Assembly: GCA_017854775.1 (NCBI GenBank)
Contig: JAFMHC010000002.1
Location: forward strand, 17,099 to 81,098
DNA: 64,000 bases
Direction: 5' to 3'
Source: Gammaproteobacteria bacterium
GTDB taxonomy: Bacteria > Pseudomonadota > Gammaproteobacteria > Arenicellales > Arenicellaceae
Within the stretch, counting starts at the first letter, position 1. Each line of letters starts with the position of its first letter. The notes below the pieces were generated by a model. It was given only the letters and a program-made list of their open reading frames with translations, had not been told where the DNA came from and did no database searches. Below, piece after piece: positions 1-10,308 of this stretch. The translations under genes and the position numbers were made by a program.

Positions 1-347
1 GAAATGCGTTGATCTGGTGTGGAGCCGATGTCAATAGACAAGACATCAAACTCAATATCCGCTTGGCCTTCCAGGTAAACGCATTTCAAATCTGGGTCGA
101 CACCGTTGCATCGAGCTTGAATCCACCTAACACCCGCACGACGACATAATTGATTAAGGTCAATATTCGTTTCTGCCAGTGAATAGTGGCCAGCAACAAA
201 ACCCGGTAGCATTCCTGAATACGGCGTCAGTAACTTTTCTGAAACCAAGGTAACACGCACCCCAGCAATGGCTTTCATCGCCAAAGCTTTGATTAGCAAT
301 ACGTGTGTATGCCCTCCACCCAGTAATACCAAGTCTCTAATAAACAT
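1..347 (-). CDS. N-terminal part of FAD-dependent pyridine nucleotide-disulfide oxidoreductase, as found fused to or associated with selenide water dikinase (SelD); runs off left edge
   Basis: Reverse-strand translation from 347: MFIRDLVLLGGGHTHVLLIKALAMKAIAGVRVTLVSEKLLTPYSGMLPGFVAGHYSLAETNIDLNQLCRRAGVRWI; GGGHTH dinucleotide-binding start; directly upstream of mnmH. In-frame alternative start at 365. Not in the ORF track because it is open at the edge. Confidence 0.8.
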   Translation of the reverse strand, partial: MFIRDLVLLGGGHTHVLLIKALAMKAIAGVRVTLVSEKLLTPYSGMLPGFVAGHYSLAETNIDLNQLCRRAGVRWIQARCNGVDPDLKCVYLEGQADIEFDVLSIDIGSTPDQRI

Positions 348-367
348 AGGATCTCTAGTAAACATGT

Positions 368-1531
368 TCAGAGCCTAGCGTGCTGTGAAACCGCTAGGCT
401 AGCGGCAACCGAATGCCCCTGAATACTCTGCTGATTACTCTCAAGCCAATTGGTGATTTCTGACCAATTACCAGACAACACAAGGCGTGATTCACTTTTA
501 GTTTGGTAATGCTGATAAAGTGCGTCGTAGTAGTCCGTCAGTAGCATCTCGATAAACTGATAAAAGCCAGCCGAGTCATTTTGCTCACGCAGCAAACTTG
601 TTGCGTGGCTAAGTAGCTCAGACATCTGTTGAAATTTAAGCCCCCCCAAGCGCTTTTTTATCCGTTGCAGACTGCCCAATGCGTCATCGTATAAAGCGGC
701 GTAAGGGTCGTCGCTACCGCCACCATAGTGTAGCAAACTGTGCTCAACATAGTCTTGATACAGACGCGCAACTCGATCAGCCATACTCGCCTGTAACAAC
801 AATACCGGCGCGCGTGCCATCGCCTCTTGCAGCACTTTTGGTAAATGAATCCGACCGATTAAATGCGACTCCGCTTCGATTAACACCGGCGCATCACTGC
901 GCGCTTCGCAGCGTAACCAGTCAATTATTATCTGATTTTCCCAATCAATTTGCGCCGGTTGTGGTTTAAATGTTTTCCCAAACGCGCTACCTCGATGATT
1001 AGCACGACCCTCTATGTCGACAGCACCCAGCCGCCCATCAATAAGTTGGGTTTTGCCAATCCCAGTCGCGCCACTTAACAAAATAATATTACCTTGCTTG
1101 CATAAGCGTGTCAGTTGCTCAAGTAAATAACGCCTTAATGCTTTATAACCGCCCTCGACAATCGGATAGTGCAATCCGTCGTCGGCTAACCATTGCTGTG
1201 TTATTTTCGAGCGCAGCCCTCCACGAAAACAGTACAGATAGCCATCGGGGTTGTCGGCGATAAACTGCTTCCAGCTGGCAATGCGCTGTGCGCGAATATC
1301 GGGCGTGGCTAAACCTAGCCCAAGATTGATTGCGGATGGCTGACCATGCTCGGCATATTCATTGCCAATAAGGTGACGCTGTCGATCGTTTAATAGAGGC
1401 AAATTGCTTGCAGTGGGGAAAGCACCCGCACAGAATTCGACTGGCGCCCTGACGTCCATCAGCGCAACATCCTTTAAAAACAGCGAGCTGAACTGTTCGA
1501 CACTTAGATCGTCTCTATTGCTATCCGGCAT
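368..1531 (-). CDS. mnmH: tRNA 2-selenouridine synthase
   Basis: Rhodanese-like N-terminus with YCFRGGLRS active-site loop and P-loop GATGIGKTQLI; MnmH/SelU architecture. Confidence 0.93.
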   Translation of the reverse strand: MPDSNRDDLSVEQFSSLFLKDVALMDVRAPVEFCAGAFPTASNLPLLNDRQRHLIGNEYAEHGQPSAINLGLGLATPDIRAQRIASWKQFIADNPDGYLYCFRGGLRSKITQQWLADDGLHYPIVEGGYKALRRYLLEQLTRLCKQGNIILLSGATGIGKTQLIDGRLGAVDIEGRANHRGSAFGKTFKPQPAQIDWENQIIIDWLRCEARSDAPVLIEAESHLIGRIHLPKVLQEAMARAPVLLLQASMADRVARLYQDYVEHSLLHYGGGSDDPYAALYDDALGSLQRIKKRLGGLKFQQMSELLSHATSLLREQNDSAGFYQFIEMLLTDYYDALYQHYQTKSESRLVLSGNWSEITNWLESNQQSIQGHSVAASLAVSQHARL

Positions 1532-1639
1532 CGGCTATTTTTTGTCAGGTTAAGGTTGCTTAGAGTGTAACGTAGACCCGCATTTAACGTGGTGGTATCG
1601 GTCTTCATGGCCTGGCGAATCAGTAAAGATAGACCCTAA

Positions 1640-3280
1640 CTAACTTTTAACGACTTTTTTAGCAGCCTTCTTCGATACCTTTCTGGCAACTTTGTTAGTT
1701 GTTTTCTTAGCAACCTTCTTAGTTGTTTTCTTCGCTACCTTTTTAGTTATTTTCTTCGTTACCTTTTTAGTTATTTTTTTCGTACTAGCACCTTTTTTCT
1801 TTGCTTTTATCGGCTTTCGAACAACGGCTGCCTTAGGGGTAACTAAGCCAGTTGCTTGTTCAAGCTCGACTAAAGAGTGCTCCATGTATTCAATCAGCCT
1901 TTGTACTTGTGGCATAGATCGGCGACAGGCGGTAATGCCAAAGTCGACATTTTGATCATAGGAAACGAGGGTTATATTAAGCGCGATACCTTCGGTGACA
2001 ATTGACGCCGGATAAATTCCATCCAAACGAGCACCATCCCAATACATCGCCTTACGCGGCCCAGGCACATTTGAAATAATGGTGTTATACGGCGGTAACC
2101 TGCTCATTAAACCAAGCGGCATCAATAGTAAGCCAGGTGCCTGAATCAGCTGCAGCATCAGTGCTGCTTCTTTGGGCTTCATACCTTTGAACAGCGCTTT
2201 ACCAGCAACCATCGACGCCTGTATTTTGCGAAAGCGCTTAATAGGGTCAGCAATATCGGTGGCTAAGTCGGCACTGATGGCACCAACCGCATTGGAAGAA
2301 TCAATGTCACCTTTTTCGCGCAATGAAACAGGCACCATGGCCTTCATCGATTGTTCAGGTAATTCACTGTGCTTTTGTAGATACAGACGTAAGCCGCCGG
2401 CACACATCGCCAGCACGGCATCGTTGAAGGTTCCGTCCATGGCTTTGCCGGCCGCGCGGATTCTCTGGAACGACCATGATTGCGCTACGAAGCGTCGAGC
2501 CCCATCAACGTGAGTATTAATCGAACTGCGAGGTACATTTTGCCATGGTAACGCCAAAGCGCCGCCCTTACCTCGCCAGCCATTTACATAGCGCTTGAGA
2601 GAACTAAAAAGATGAATGCTACTATCAAACAATTGCTTTAGCGATTCAGCCACATTACGCAGTTCTTGGTCGCTCATACCCTCGGAGTGAATTTTCTCTA
2701 GTTGCTCACGGTAACGACGCTGCGACTCTACCGAAAAAGCCGACCCTTGACTGCGGGCATTTTCATCGTAAGAGTACATGCTCTGGGTGAGGTGCATCGA
2801 ACGCGCGCCATCTACGGCCGCATGATGAAACTTGGAGTAAGTAGCAAACTGTCGGTTTTGCAAACCTTCAATTAAATGCATTTCCCACAGCGGGCGGTTT
2901 CGATCTAATAAAGTGCCATGCAACCGCGAGACCAAGGCAAACAACTCTCGGTAACGTCCCGGTTTAGGCAGGGCCGAATGTCGAATGTGGTACTCGAGAT
3001 CTACCGATTCATCTTTCTGCCAATACAATGGGCCCGCTAAACCAAGACGACCCATTTTAAGGCTATCGCCGAAAGGAGACTGAAGGTCGTCGCCCGAACG
3101 AAGCTCGTCTCTGAGGCGATGCAAAAATTCCTGCTCATCGGCATCAGGCGGCAAAGTAAAAAGGTGAATGCCGCCAACGTGCATTGGTGTTTCACGACTC
3201 TCCGCGAGTAAAAACGCGGTGTCCATCATACTTAGTTTTTTCATATCCGAGCAGCCTTGACCTTGATGTGATTGTTGCAA
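1640..3280 (-). CDS. Wax ester synthase/diacylglycerol acyltransferase (WS/DGAT) with Lys-rich C-terminal tail
   Basis: HHAAVDG catalytic motif, MDTAFLLAESRETPMHVG N-terminus, ISNVPGP motif; tail of TKKITKKVTKKITKKVAKKTTKKV repeats. Probable start is the internal MKKLSMMD. Confidence 0.92.
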   Translation of the reverse strand: MQQSHQGQGCSDMKKLSMMDTAFLLAESRETPMHVGGIHLFTLPPDADEQEFLHRLRDELRSGDDLQSPFGDSLKMGRLGLAGPLYWQKDESVDLEYHIRHSALPKPGRYRELFALVSRLHGTLLDRNRPLWEMHLIEGLQNRQFATYSKFHHAAVDGARSMHLTQSMYSYDENARSQGSAFSVESQRRYREQLEKIHSEGMSDQELRNVAESLKQLFDSSIHLFSSLKRYVNGWRGKGGALALPWQNVPRSSINTHVDGARRFVAQSWSFQRIRAAGKAMDGTFNDAVLAMCAGGLRLYLQKHSELPEQSMKAMVPVSLREKGDIDSSNAVGAISADLATDIADPIKRFRKIQASMVAGKALFKGMKPKEAALMLQLIQAPGLLLMPLGLMSRLPPYNTIISNVPGPRKAMYWDGARLDGIYPASIVTEGIALNITLVSYDQNVDFGITACRRSMPQVQRLIEYMEHSLVELEQATGLVTPKAAVVRKPIKAKKKGASTKKITKKVTKKITKKVAKKTTKKVAKKTTNKVARKVSKKAAKKVVKS

Positions 3281-3416
3281 CCAGACAATCAGTATACTGA
3301 AACTGCATCAAGTGTATATATCTACTCATGTCAAGCTTGCGCTAGCTTGAATCAATTTTTGCAAGTCACGCTCACCCGCTCTAGGCTATACTCGATGCAA
3401 ATTAACAAAGGTTTTT

Positions 3417-3923
3417 ATGATGAGTAATACAGAAACAGCAGTATTGGCCGGCGGATGCTTCTGGGGCATGCAAGATCTAATCCGTGGGTTATCAGGCGTA
3501 AAGCAAACTCGTGTTGGTTATACCGGTGGAGATGTACCCAATGCCACTTATAGAAACCACGGTAGCCATGCTGAAGGCATCGAGATCGAATTCGACCCTC
3601 AAGTCATAAGTTTTAGTAAGTTACTGGAATACTTCTTTCAGATTCACGACCCTTCAACTTTGGATCGCCAGGGTAATGACCTCGGTGTCTCGTATCGGTC
3701 TGAAATATTCTATACCTCTGAGGAACAAAAAGAGGCGGCCGATAAAATGATCGATGCCGTTAATCAATCAGGCTTATGGCCCGGCAAGGTAGTGACTAAG
3801 GTGTCTCCTGCTGGCGACTTTTGGGAGGCTGAACCAGAGCATCAAGATTATTTAGAGCGCTACCCACAGGGCTATACCTGCCATTTCCCTCGAGCTGATT
3901 GGGTATTGCCCAACGCTGATTAG
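3417..3923 (+). CDS. msrA: Peptide-methionine (S)-S-oxide reductase
   Basis: GGCFWGMQ active site, [22 protein letters not shown]. Confidence 0.95.
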   Translation: MMSNTETAVLAGGCFWGMQDLIRGLSGVKQTRVGYTGGDVPNATYRNHGSHAEGIEIEFDPQVISFSKLLEYFFQIHDPSTLDRQGNDLGVSYRSEIFYTSEEQKEAADKMIDAVNQSGLWPGKVVTKVSPAGDFWEAEPEHQDYLERYPQGYTCHFPRADWVLPNAD

Positions 3924-4066
3924 AGTGCCGAGAGCTGACTAAAGTGCCGAACGCTGAATAAAGTGCCAAACGCCTGCTAAGTCAGCCGCGTTGAACTGTT
4001 GAACTAAAGCCGCAGCTATTTCTTGAACTTCAGCCGCGGCACCTTCTTGAACTTCAGCCGCGGCGC
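3912..4066. repeat. Two short imperfect tandem repeats between msrA and the epoxide hydrolase gene
   Basis: About 19-bp units (aacgctgattagagtgccg / agagctgactaaagtgccg / aacgctgaataaagtgcca), then two copies of ttcttgaacttcagccgcggc. Confidence 0.7.
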
Positions 4067-4067
4067 T

Positions 4068-5210
4068 TTAGAGCGGCATACTTCGCAAGCATTCTCTTAG
4101 CTGTTTTACAAATAACTCTGGCACTTCCATCGCTGCGAAGTGCCCTCCGCCTTCGTTCTCTTGCCAAAACTGGATGTTTTTAAAGCGCTGCTCGGCCCAA
4201 CGACGCGATGGCTGAATAATTTCGTTCTCAAATATGCTAGCCCCCATCGGCACGGTCACTTCTGATAAATCAGATTTAGCAAAACTATGCCAATACAAAC
4301 GTGCCGAAGAGGCCGCCGAATTGCTTAACCAATAAAGAGAAATGTTGTCGAGAAGATGATCTTTGCTAAAGCTATTTTGCAAGGCATCAGGTCCGGACCA
4401 TTGATGAAATTTCTCTAAAATCCAAGCCATCTGACCGACAGGTGAATCGGCTAAAGCATAGCCAATAGTCTGTGGCCGCGTGCCTTGTATCGCAGCATAG
4501 GCCGAACCATCCTGCAGATACTTTTGATACTGAGCTAGGGCCTTGGCTTCTTGTTCTGTGGGCGTATTCATTATGGCCTTATCAGGTGCCCCGACTACCA
4601 CAAGGTTGACATGAATGCCGGCGCAATGACCTAGGTCTTGCGCACCAATAGAAGCGGTAATCACTCCACCCCAATCACCCCCTTGAGCAAAGTATCGTTG
4701 ATAACCTAGGTTCACCATCAATCGATCCCACACACTGGCTATTTTCTCGGTAGTCCAATCAGCACTGGTTGGCTTAGCCGAGAAACCATAGCCTGGGATC
4801 GATGGCAATACTAAGTGATACGCGTCTTCGGCCTTGCCGCCATACTTGGCGGGGTTTGTTAGTGGGCCGATAAGCTCGATAAATTCAAGCACCGAACCTG
4901 GCCAACCGTGAGTCATAAGTAAGGGCCGTGCATTTGGCTCTGGCGATTTAATATGCAAAAAATGGATGTCTACCCCATCAAGTTCCAGCAGATACTGAGG
5001 GTAGCTATTCAGCCTTTCTTGGCAAGCAAACCAGTCGTAATCATCGCGCCAATAATCACTGAATTCTTTGACAATATCGAGTGGAATTCCCTGACTCCAA
5101 TCGCTTACCGTTTGTTTTTCCGGCAAGCGGCTATTCGTCAAGCGTTGCTTTAGGTCGTCAATCGCACTTTGATCAATGTTAACTCTGAACGGGCGGGCAA
5201 TGTTGGTCAT
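4068..5210 (-). CDS. Epoxide hydrolase-type alpha/beta hydrolase with N-terminal EHN domain
   Basis: HGWPGSVLEFIELI, GGDWGG nucleophile motif, typical EHN N-terminus. Confidence 0.9.
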   Translation of the reverse strand: MTNIARPFRVNIDQSAIDDLKQRLTNSRLPEKQTVSDWSQGIPLDIVKEFSDYWRDDYDWFACQERLNSYPQYLLELDGVDIHFLHIKSPEPNARPLLMTHGWPGSVLEFIELIGPLTNPAKYGGKAEDAYHLVLPSIPGYGFSAKPTSADWTTEKIASVWDRLMVNLGYQRYFAQGGDWGGVITASIGAQDLGHCAGIHVNLVVVGAPDKAIMNTPTEQEAKALAQYQKYLQDGSAYAAIQGTRPQTIGYALADSPVGQMAWILEKFHQWSGPDALQNSFSKDHLLDNISLYWLSNSAASSARLYWHSFAKSDLSEVTVPMGASIFENEIIQPSRRWAEQRFKNIQFWQENEGGGHFAAMEVPELFVKQLRECLRSMPL

Positions 5211-5435
5211 GTTGAACTCGAATAATGTTTACAGGCCGCCTATATTACAGCAGGCGATTACGTTTAGATGAAATAAGCCATCGAAGATGTCGATACCTCA
5301 CACAACATTTTAGTGCCGAAATGCTAGTGGCTTTTGCCGTAAATAATGGCCGCCAAAAAGCATGCTCACAATGTAATAATGGAAAAGCCAAATAAAAATG
5401 CAACCATTTTGAATTAGCCTCGTCATACCTATTAT

Positions 5436-5999
5436 ATGCAGCCTGAAATTGAACTCGTTACTCTAGCCAAAGCTGGAGACATGCAAGCTTTTCAACGTCT
5501 TGTCGAGCTTAATAGCGGCAAGATGTACGGTGCTGCCTATCGAATACTCAAAAACAAAGAACAGGCTGAGGATTGTGTGCAGGAAGCATTTTTAAAAATG
5601 CATCTCAAACTCGATACATTTAATCAACAATCAAAATTCAGCACCTGGCTCTACTCGGTGACGGTTAATGTGGCGCTCGATTTACTGCGTAAAAATGCCA
5701 AGCATGCTCAGTGCTCAGATTATGACTTCGATCAAATACCATCAGCTAGTACTAATAGCCCAGAAAAAGCCGCCTTGCTCAGCAATATTGGCCGCGTCAC
5801 AGAACGAGCCATTAGCCAACTGAACGACGATCTCCGAGTTGCTTTTATATTGCGTCACTATGAAGAACGCAGTATCGAAGAGATTAGCCAGATACTCGAG
5901 CTTAATGCCAGCACCGTTAAGAGCCGCATATTTAGAGCCGTTGGCCGACTTCGCAAAACTCTGCAACCAAAGGTAGGTGACTATGAAACCCTGGACTGA
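5436..5999 (+). CDS. ECF RNA polymerase sigma factor (sigma-70 family)
   Basis: Region 2 (AEDCVQEAFLKMH.STWLYSVTVNVALD) and region 4 (EEISQILELNASTVKSRIFRAVGRLRK). Confidence 0.93.
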   Translation: MQPEIELVTLAKAGDMQAFQRLVELNSGKMYGAAYRILKNKEQAEDCVQEAFLKMHLKLDTFNQQSKFSTWLYSVTVNVALDLLRKNAKHAQCSDYDFDQIPSASTNSPEKAALLSNIGRVTERAISQLNDDLRVAFILRHYEERSIEEISQILELNASTVKSRIFRAVGRLRKTLQPKVGDYETLD

Positions 6000-6831
6000 A
6001 GAAGATCTTATCTTGCTCTACTACCAAGAGCTTGACCCCGCTCTAACGCGAGAAATTGAGCAAGCCATGGCTGAATCTAGCAAACAATCTGTTCAACTGC
6101 GGCGTGATTATGATGCCCTATGCAAAATGTTGGGTGATGCCCTAGAAAGTGACGTGCCAGAACCCAGCGCAGATCTCAATCAACAAATTATGCTGGCTAT
6201 TCGTGAGGCTGAAGCTAAAAAACAACAAACCGCAACCGTCAGGTCAGAATCAAACCAGCAGCACAGACCTGCAATAGCGGAGAGCTTGGGAGAAAGAATG
6301 TCTCGCTGGTTGGCTGGCTCGCTCGACAGTAAGCTAAGACCTGCGTTGATGTTCTTGTTGTTCGCAGTCATTGGAATATTCTATTTAGGCCGCTGGTCGG
6401 CGATGCCTTTAGAGGCTCCTATTGTTGATCTCGGAGCTCCTAGCAAAATCGAACAGAGCTTTCGCCCAAGCGACGACGCAAGCCGACGAGTGTTGCTGAC
6501 AAATGTAAGCTCTCATATTGAAACAAGCCAGCGCCTGCTTACCTTAGTAAGCAATGGCGGCGATGGGCTGTCGGGCGAGTTAGAACCTCGGCGTCAAATG
6601 ATAGATGAACTAATTAGCTTCAACCGCCTGTATCGACGAGTAGCGGTACGCTCTGGTGACACTATGCTGGCGAATGTTCTGCAACAAATGGAATCGGTTC
6701 TATTAGAGATAAGTCACACCAAGAGCAGCGATGACGCTCAGTGGAACAAAGTGCGTGAACGACTGGACGGCACAGACTTGCTGTTCAAGTTAAAAGTCAC
6801 CGACAAAAGGATAAACCACGAGCTCATTTAG
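5977..6831 (+). CDS. Probable anti-sigma factor, single transmembrane helix
   Basis: Overlaps sigma gene stop; cytoplasmic N-terminus, TM segment ALMFLLFAVIGIFYLG, then extracytoplasmic part. Confidence 0.65.
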   Translation: MTMKPWTEEDLILLYYQELDPALTREIEQAMAESSKQSVQLRRDYDALCKMLGDALESDVPEPSADLNQQIMLAIREAEAKKQQTATVRSESNQQHRPAIAESLGERMSRWLAGSLDSKLRPALMFLLFAVIGIFYLGRWSAMPLEAPIVDLGAPSKIEQSFRPSDDASRRVLLTNVSSHIETSQRLLTLVSNGGDGLSGELEPRRQMIDELISFNRLYRRVAVRSGDTMLANVLQQMESVLLEISHTKSSDDAQWNKVRERLDGTDLLFKLKVTDKRINHELI

Positions 6832-6956
6832 AATCGCAACCACCACAAAATAAATCGCTGAGAAAAAAACAAAACCATTCGGCGATTACTGCGTCATAAC
6901 TTGAAAGCAACTCAAGAGAAATAAAAATGAACGAAATCAAATTAAGAGGCACCGAG

Positions 6957-8153
6957 ATGAAAGCAAAATTTAGTCAGCTTTGTAAAAAAAAATCATTGGC
7001 GATCGCAATTGCGCTTATGTTGGGCGGCCAGACTGTCATGGCCCAAGAAGGTCTGTATGAAAAAGGTCAAATACAGTTAGATAACAAAGAGTATAAAGCC
7101 GCCCGAGACACCTTTGCCGACTTGGTACAAACTGGCAGTGCCAAACAAGACGCGGCACTGTATTGGCTGGCCTACTCGCAATTCAAAAATGGCTATGATC
7201 AACGAGCACTAAACACTCTTTCTCAATTGGCACGCGATCACTCTGAAAGCCGATGGTTGGACGACGCAGCCGCTTTGAAAATTGAAATTCAAGACGAGAA
7301 CGGCCAGAGCATTGATGTTGATAATGAAGAGATGAAGCTCTATGCGCTGAACTCACTGATGAATTCGCCGTCTGAAAAATCCTTCGGAATCTTGAAAAAA
7401 CTGCTTGCGGGTAACAGTTCCAAGCAGGTTAAAAATAGAGCTCTATTTGTCCTCAGTCAAATCAACGACCCTAAGGCATTTGATTTTATTTCGGTACTTG
7501 CCGGCGATAGTACAAATACGCAACTTCAAGAAGAGGCCATACGGGTATTAGGTATTTCAGGTTCTGAACAGTCAATGACGCAGCTGATTAATATATATCG
7601 ATCGTCCGATAATGAAGCAACTAAAATAAAAATTCTGCACAGTTACATGATCGCTGGCCAGAGTGAGCAGCTTATTGAATTAGCTAAGTTGGAGTCAAAC
7701 CCTGTTCTTAAAAAGCAGGCGATTCACTTAGTTGGGGTGATGTCCAATGCCGATGTATTACTGGAGATGTATCGCAGCGCTGAGTTTAAAGATTTTCGTA
7801 GCGAAATATTACACGCCCTGGCTATCGGTGATGGCGCAGAGGCCTTGCTCGAAATTGTTAATTCAGAAGAAGACCAACAACTGCTAACCGAAGCCGTACA
7901 AAAAGTGGGCATAAGCGGCAACGATGCAACAGCTGGCTACTTGGCAAAAATATACCAAGAAAACGATAATAGTGAGGTTCGAAAAGCCGTCATACAGTCA
8001 TTGTTCATTCAGGACGATAGTGCTGGGTTAAGCAATATTGTGAAGACCGAAAACGACCCTGTGTTAAAGCGCGAGGCACTGCAGAAACTCTCACTATTGG
8101 GTTCTGACGAATCATTGAAATTCTTCGACGATATATTGAACGGTGAGGACTAG
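6957..8153 (+). CDS. Exported HEAT-repeat protein with N-terminal TPR-like region
   Basis: Signal peptide (KKKSLAIAIALMLGGQTVMAQ); repeated helical ~30-aa units. ORF opens at 6927; 6957 ATG fits the signal peptide better. Confidence 0.8.
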   Translation: MKAKFSQLCKKKSLAIAIALMLGGQTVMAQEGLYEKGQIQLDNKEYKAARDTFADLVQTGSAKQDAALYWLAYSQFKNGYDQRALNTLSQLARDHSESRWLDDAAALKIEIQDENGQSIDVDNEEMKLYALNSLMNSPSEKSFGILKKLLAGNSSKQVKNRALFVLSQINDPKAFDFISVLAGDSTNTQLQEEAIRVLGISGSEQSMTQLINIYRSSDNEATKIKILHSYMIAGQSEQLIELAKLESNPVLKKQAIHLVGVMSNADVLLEMYRSAEFKDFRSEILHALAIGDGAEALLEIVNSEEDQQLLTEAVQKVGISGNDATAGYLAKIYQENDNSEVRKAVIQSLFIQDDSAGLSNIVKTENDPVLKREALQKLSLLGSDESLKFFDDILNGED

Positions 8154-8157
8154 ACCA

Positions 8158-9408
8158 ATGCGCAATTTAAAAGTGTTCAGTATCATTGCAGAAGCGTTCG
8201 CGCTTTCACTATTACTAACAGCACTAGCAGCGAATGCCGAAACCAAGCCATTGAGTGGCAAGCAACACGGCATAGAGTTGCAAGATAGCATAGCCAAGAC
8301 CATCGATGCAGTCGCCGATAGCAACGGTAAATGGTTTAGCTATCAAGTAGCAATGGAAGCTAATAACGGTATGCCCTGCTGCCTAATAAGCGATACCGAA
8401 TCGAGTTGCAGCCTCGACAATAGAACTAATAGTTGGTCGTCTTCTATCAGCCAGTCGGTAGATTCGAAAGTGCTGAATGTCTATTTCAAGATCCATCGTG
8501 GCGAAGCTTCAGATCTCTTCTTGGCCGGCAGCGAATGCAAGGTAAAGACCGGCAGCAATATCGTTTACAGAATAAATGACGTCGCACAAAAGCCAAGTAT
8601 TTTGTTTCTCAAAGGGCTTGCCGAAAAAGACACAAAGAACACGCAAGTCGCGCATTCGGCCTTAGCGGCTATTGCATTACATCAGGGTAGCGATGCGCAT
8701 AATTTGCTAGAGAGGTTCACAGACAGTGACAACGAAAAGCTAAAATATGAATCGATATTCTGGCTTGGCCAAGCCAGAAATAGAGCGGGCTATGAATCTC
8801 TATTGAACATTGTTGATGACAAGGCCAGAGATAATTCAACGCGGCTCAAGGCAGTTTTCGCCTTAAGCCTAAACAGCGATGAAAATTCATCTGAAAAATT
8901 AGTGCAGCTTGCAAAGCACAGCGAGAATCAAAAAATTCAGGCTGAATCGTTGTTTTGGCTGGCACAGAATCACCAATCAAAGGCGACTAATGTAATCGAC
9001 TATATTTTGCAAAACAGCGACAACGGTTATGTCCGAAAGAAAGCCGTTTTTTCGTTAGCACAAATAAGTACCAAGGCAAGCTGGCAACAACTCATCGAGT
9101 TGGCACAGAACCCCGCCGATAGAGAAGTGCAGCAGCAAGCTATTTTCTGGCTGTCACAAAATAGCGATCAAAACCCAGTATCTATTCTAATGGCTTTGGC
9201 AAAGGGTAAAAGCCCCGCGTCAGTGAAGAAAAAAGCGATCTTCGCGTTAGCGCAATTAAAATCGAGCCAATCAACACCCGCCCTGAGCGAGCTGATCGAA
9301 ACGGCAACCGAGAGATCGGTAAAAAAAGAAGCCTTCTTTTGGTTAGGTCAGTCGGATGACCCTAAGGCATTAGACTACCTTGAAGGCGTATTAACGGCGA
9401 ACCGTTAA
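8158..9408 (+). CDS. Exported HEAT-repeat protein
   Basis: Signal peptide (MRNLKVFSIIAEAFALSLLLTALAANAE); repeated A(I/L)FWLAQ-type HEAT units. ORF also open from 8143. Confidence 0.8.
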   Translation: MRNLKVFSIIAEAFALSLLLTALAANAETKPLSGKQHGIELQDSIAKTIDAVADSNGKWFSYQVAMEANNGMPCCLISDTESSCSLDNRTNSWSSSISQSVDSKVLNVYFKIHRGEASDLFLAGSECKVKTGSNIVYRINDVAQKPSILFLKGLAEKDTKNTQVAHSALAAIALHQGSDAHNLLERFTDSDNEKLKYESIFWLGQARNRAGYESLLNIVDDKARDNSTRLKAVFALSLNSDENSSEKLVQLAKHSENQKIQAESLFWLAQNHQSKATNVIDYILQNSDNGYVRKKAVFSLAQISTKASWQQLIELAQNPADREVQQQAIFWLSQNSDQNPVSILMALAKGKSPASVKKKAIFALAQLKSSQSTPALSELIETATERSVKKEAFFWLGQSDDPKALDYLEGVLTANR

Positions 9409-9415
9409 TACGCGA

Positions 9416-9442
9416 CCAAGAGCCGATAGCATCGGCTCTTGG
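9416..9442 (+). terminator. Terminator-like hairpin after the HEAT-repeat genes
   Basis: Perfect 11-bp stem CCAAGAGCCGA-TAGCA-TCGGCTCTTGG 8 bp after the stop; no strong U-tract. Confidence 0.6.
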
Positions 9443-9553
9443 TTAGCGCAAAGTGGTATAACGGCAACCATAGTCACTGTCGTCGATAAAGACTGCGCAT
9501 GATTTTACTATATTCAATTGTGTCTTAAATAGTTCGGCTGCCAACCATTACTA

Positions 9554-10108
9554 CTACGTGGCCCAGCTAAATTCTTCAAACGCTTTGTCGACCGGTGTAA
9601 CCGCTAAATGGTTAATATAATTGCTCAACACCTTCTGTGAGATACCCAAGACAATTTCAAGTAATTGCTGATTATTATACCCGGCTTCGAAAAAAGCGGC
9701 TGACGATGGCTCACTTAAATACCCACGCTCGCGCACAAGCTCAAGTGTGGTTTGGTGCAATACTTGTAACTTGCTGGTAGGCATCTGTGTACGATTACGC
9801 AACGCGTCGATGATCGACGCATCTACCTTCATCATGTGTGCGATGCCAGTATGAGCGGCAACGCAGTAGTGACACCCATGCTCGACATTTATTGTTTGCC
9901 AAATAATCGTCAGTTCGTCAGCATTAAAGTCGGACTTTTCAAACTGCTGATGCAGAAATTTATAGGCTTCAAGCACGCCTGGCGATTCGGCCATTACCGC
10001 ATGCAAATTAGGGATCATCCCAAAATCCTTAAATGATTGTTCCAGTAAAGGTTTACTCGCTTCTGGCGCATTCGATTGATTATAGAGTTGCAGCTTCATT
10101 GTTTTCAA
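9554..10108 (-). CDS. Carboxymuconolactone decarboxylase/AhpD-like family protein
   Basis: EHGCHYCVAAHTGIAHM matches the CxxC...H AhpD/CMD motif. Confidence 0.85.
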   Translation of the reverse strand: MKTMKLQLYNQSNAPEASKPLLEQSFKDFGMIPNLHAVMAESPGVLEAYKFLHQQFEKSDFNADELTIIWQTINVEHGCHYCVAAHTGIAHMMKVDASIIDALRNRTQMPTSKLQVLHQTTLELVRERGYLSEPSSAAFFEAGYNNQQLLEIVLGISQKVLSNYINHLAVTPVDKAFEEFSWAT

Positions 10109-10308
10109 TTTGTGTTTTAGGTTGAAAGAATTGTGTAATTTGGCGTACGAATTTGATTGTAGTAGCCATCAGCCATATTGGTGATGCAGGTAAATGGTTT
10201 GTCGTTGTTTTCGACCGTTAAAACGCTGTGACGGCGTTAAAACCCGTTATCTGCAAATAAAATACTAAGCGGCTTAAATACTAAGCGACTTACGGTATCA
10301 AGCCAGTA

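Noticed and set aside
1692-1955. Hydrophobic ORF MLVVFLATFLVVFFATFLVIFF on the + strand
   Set aside because: Antisense of the Lys-rich repeat tail of the WS/DGAT gene; the pattern is a by-product of repeat codons.
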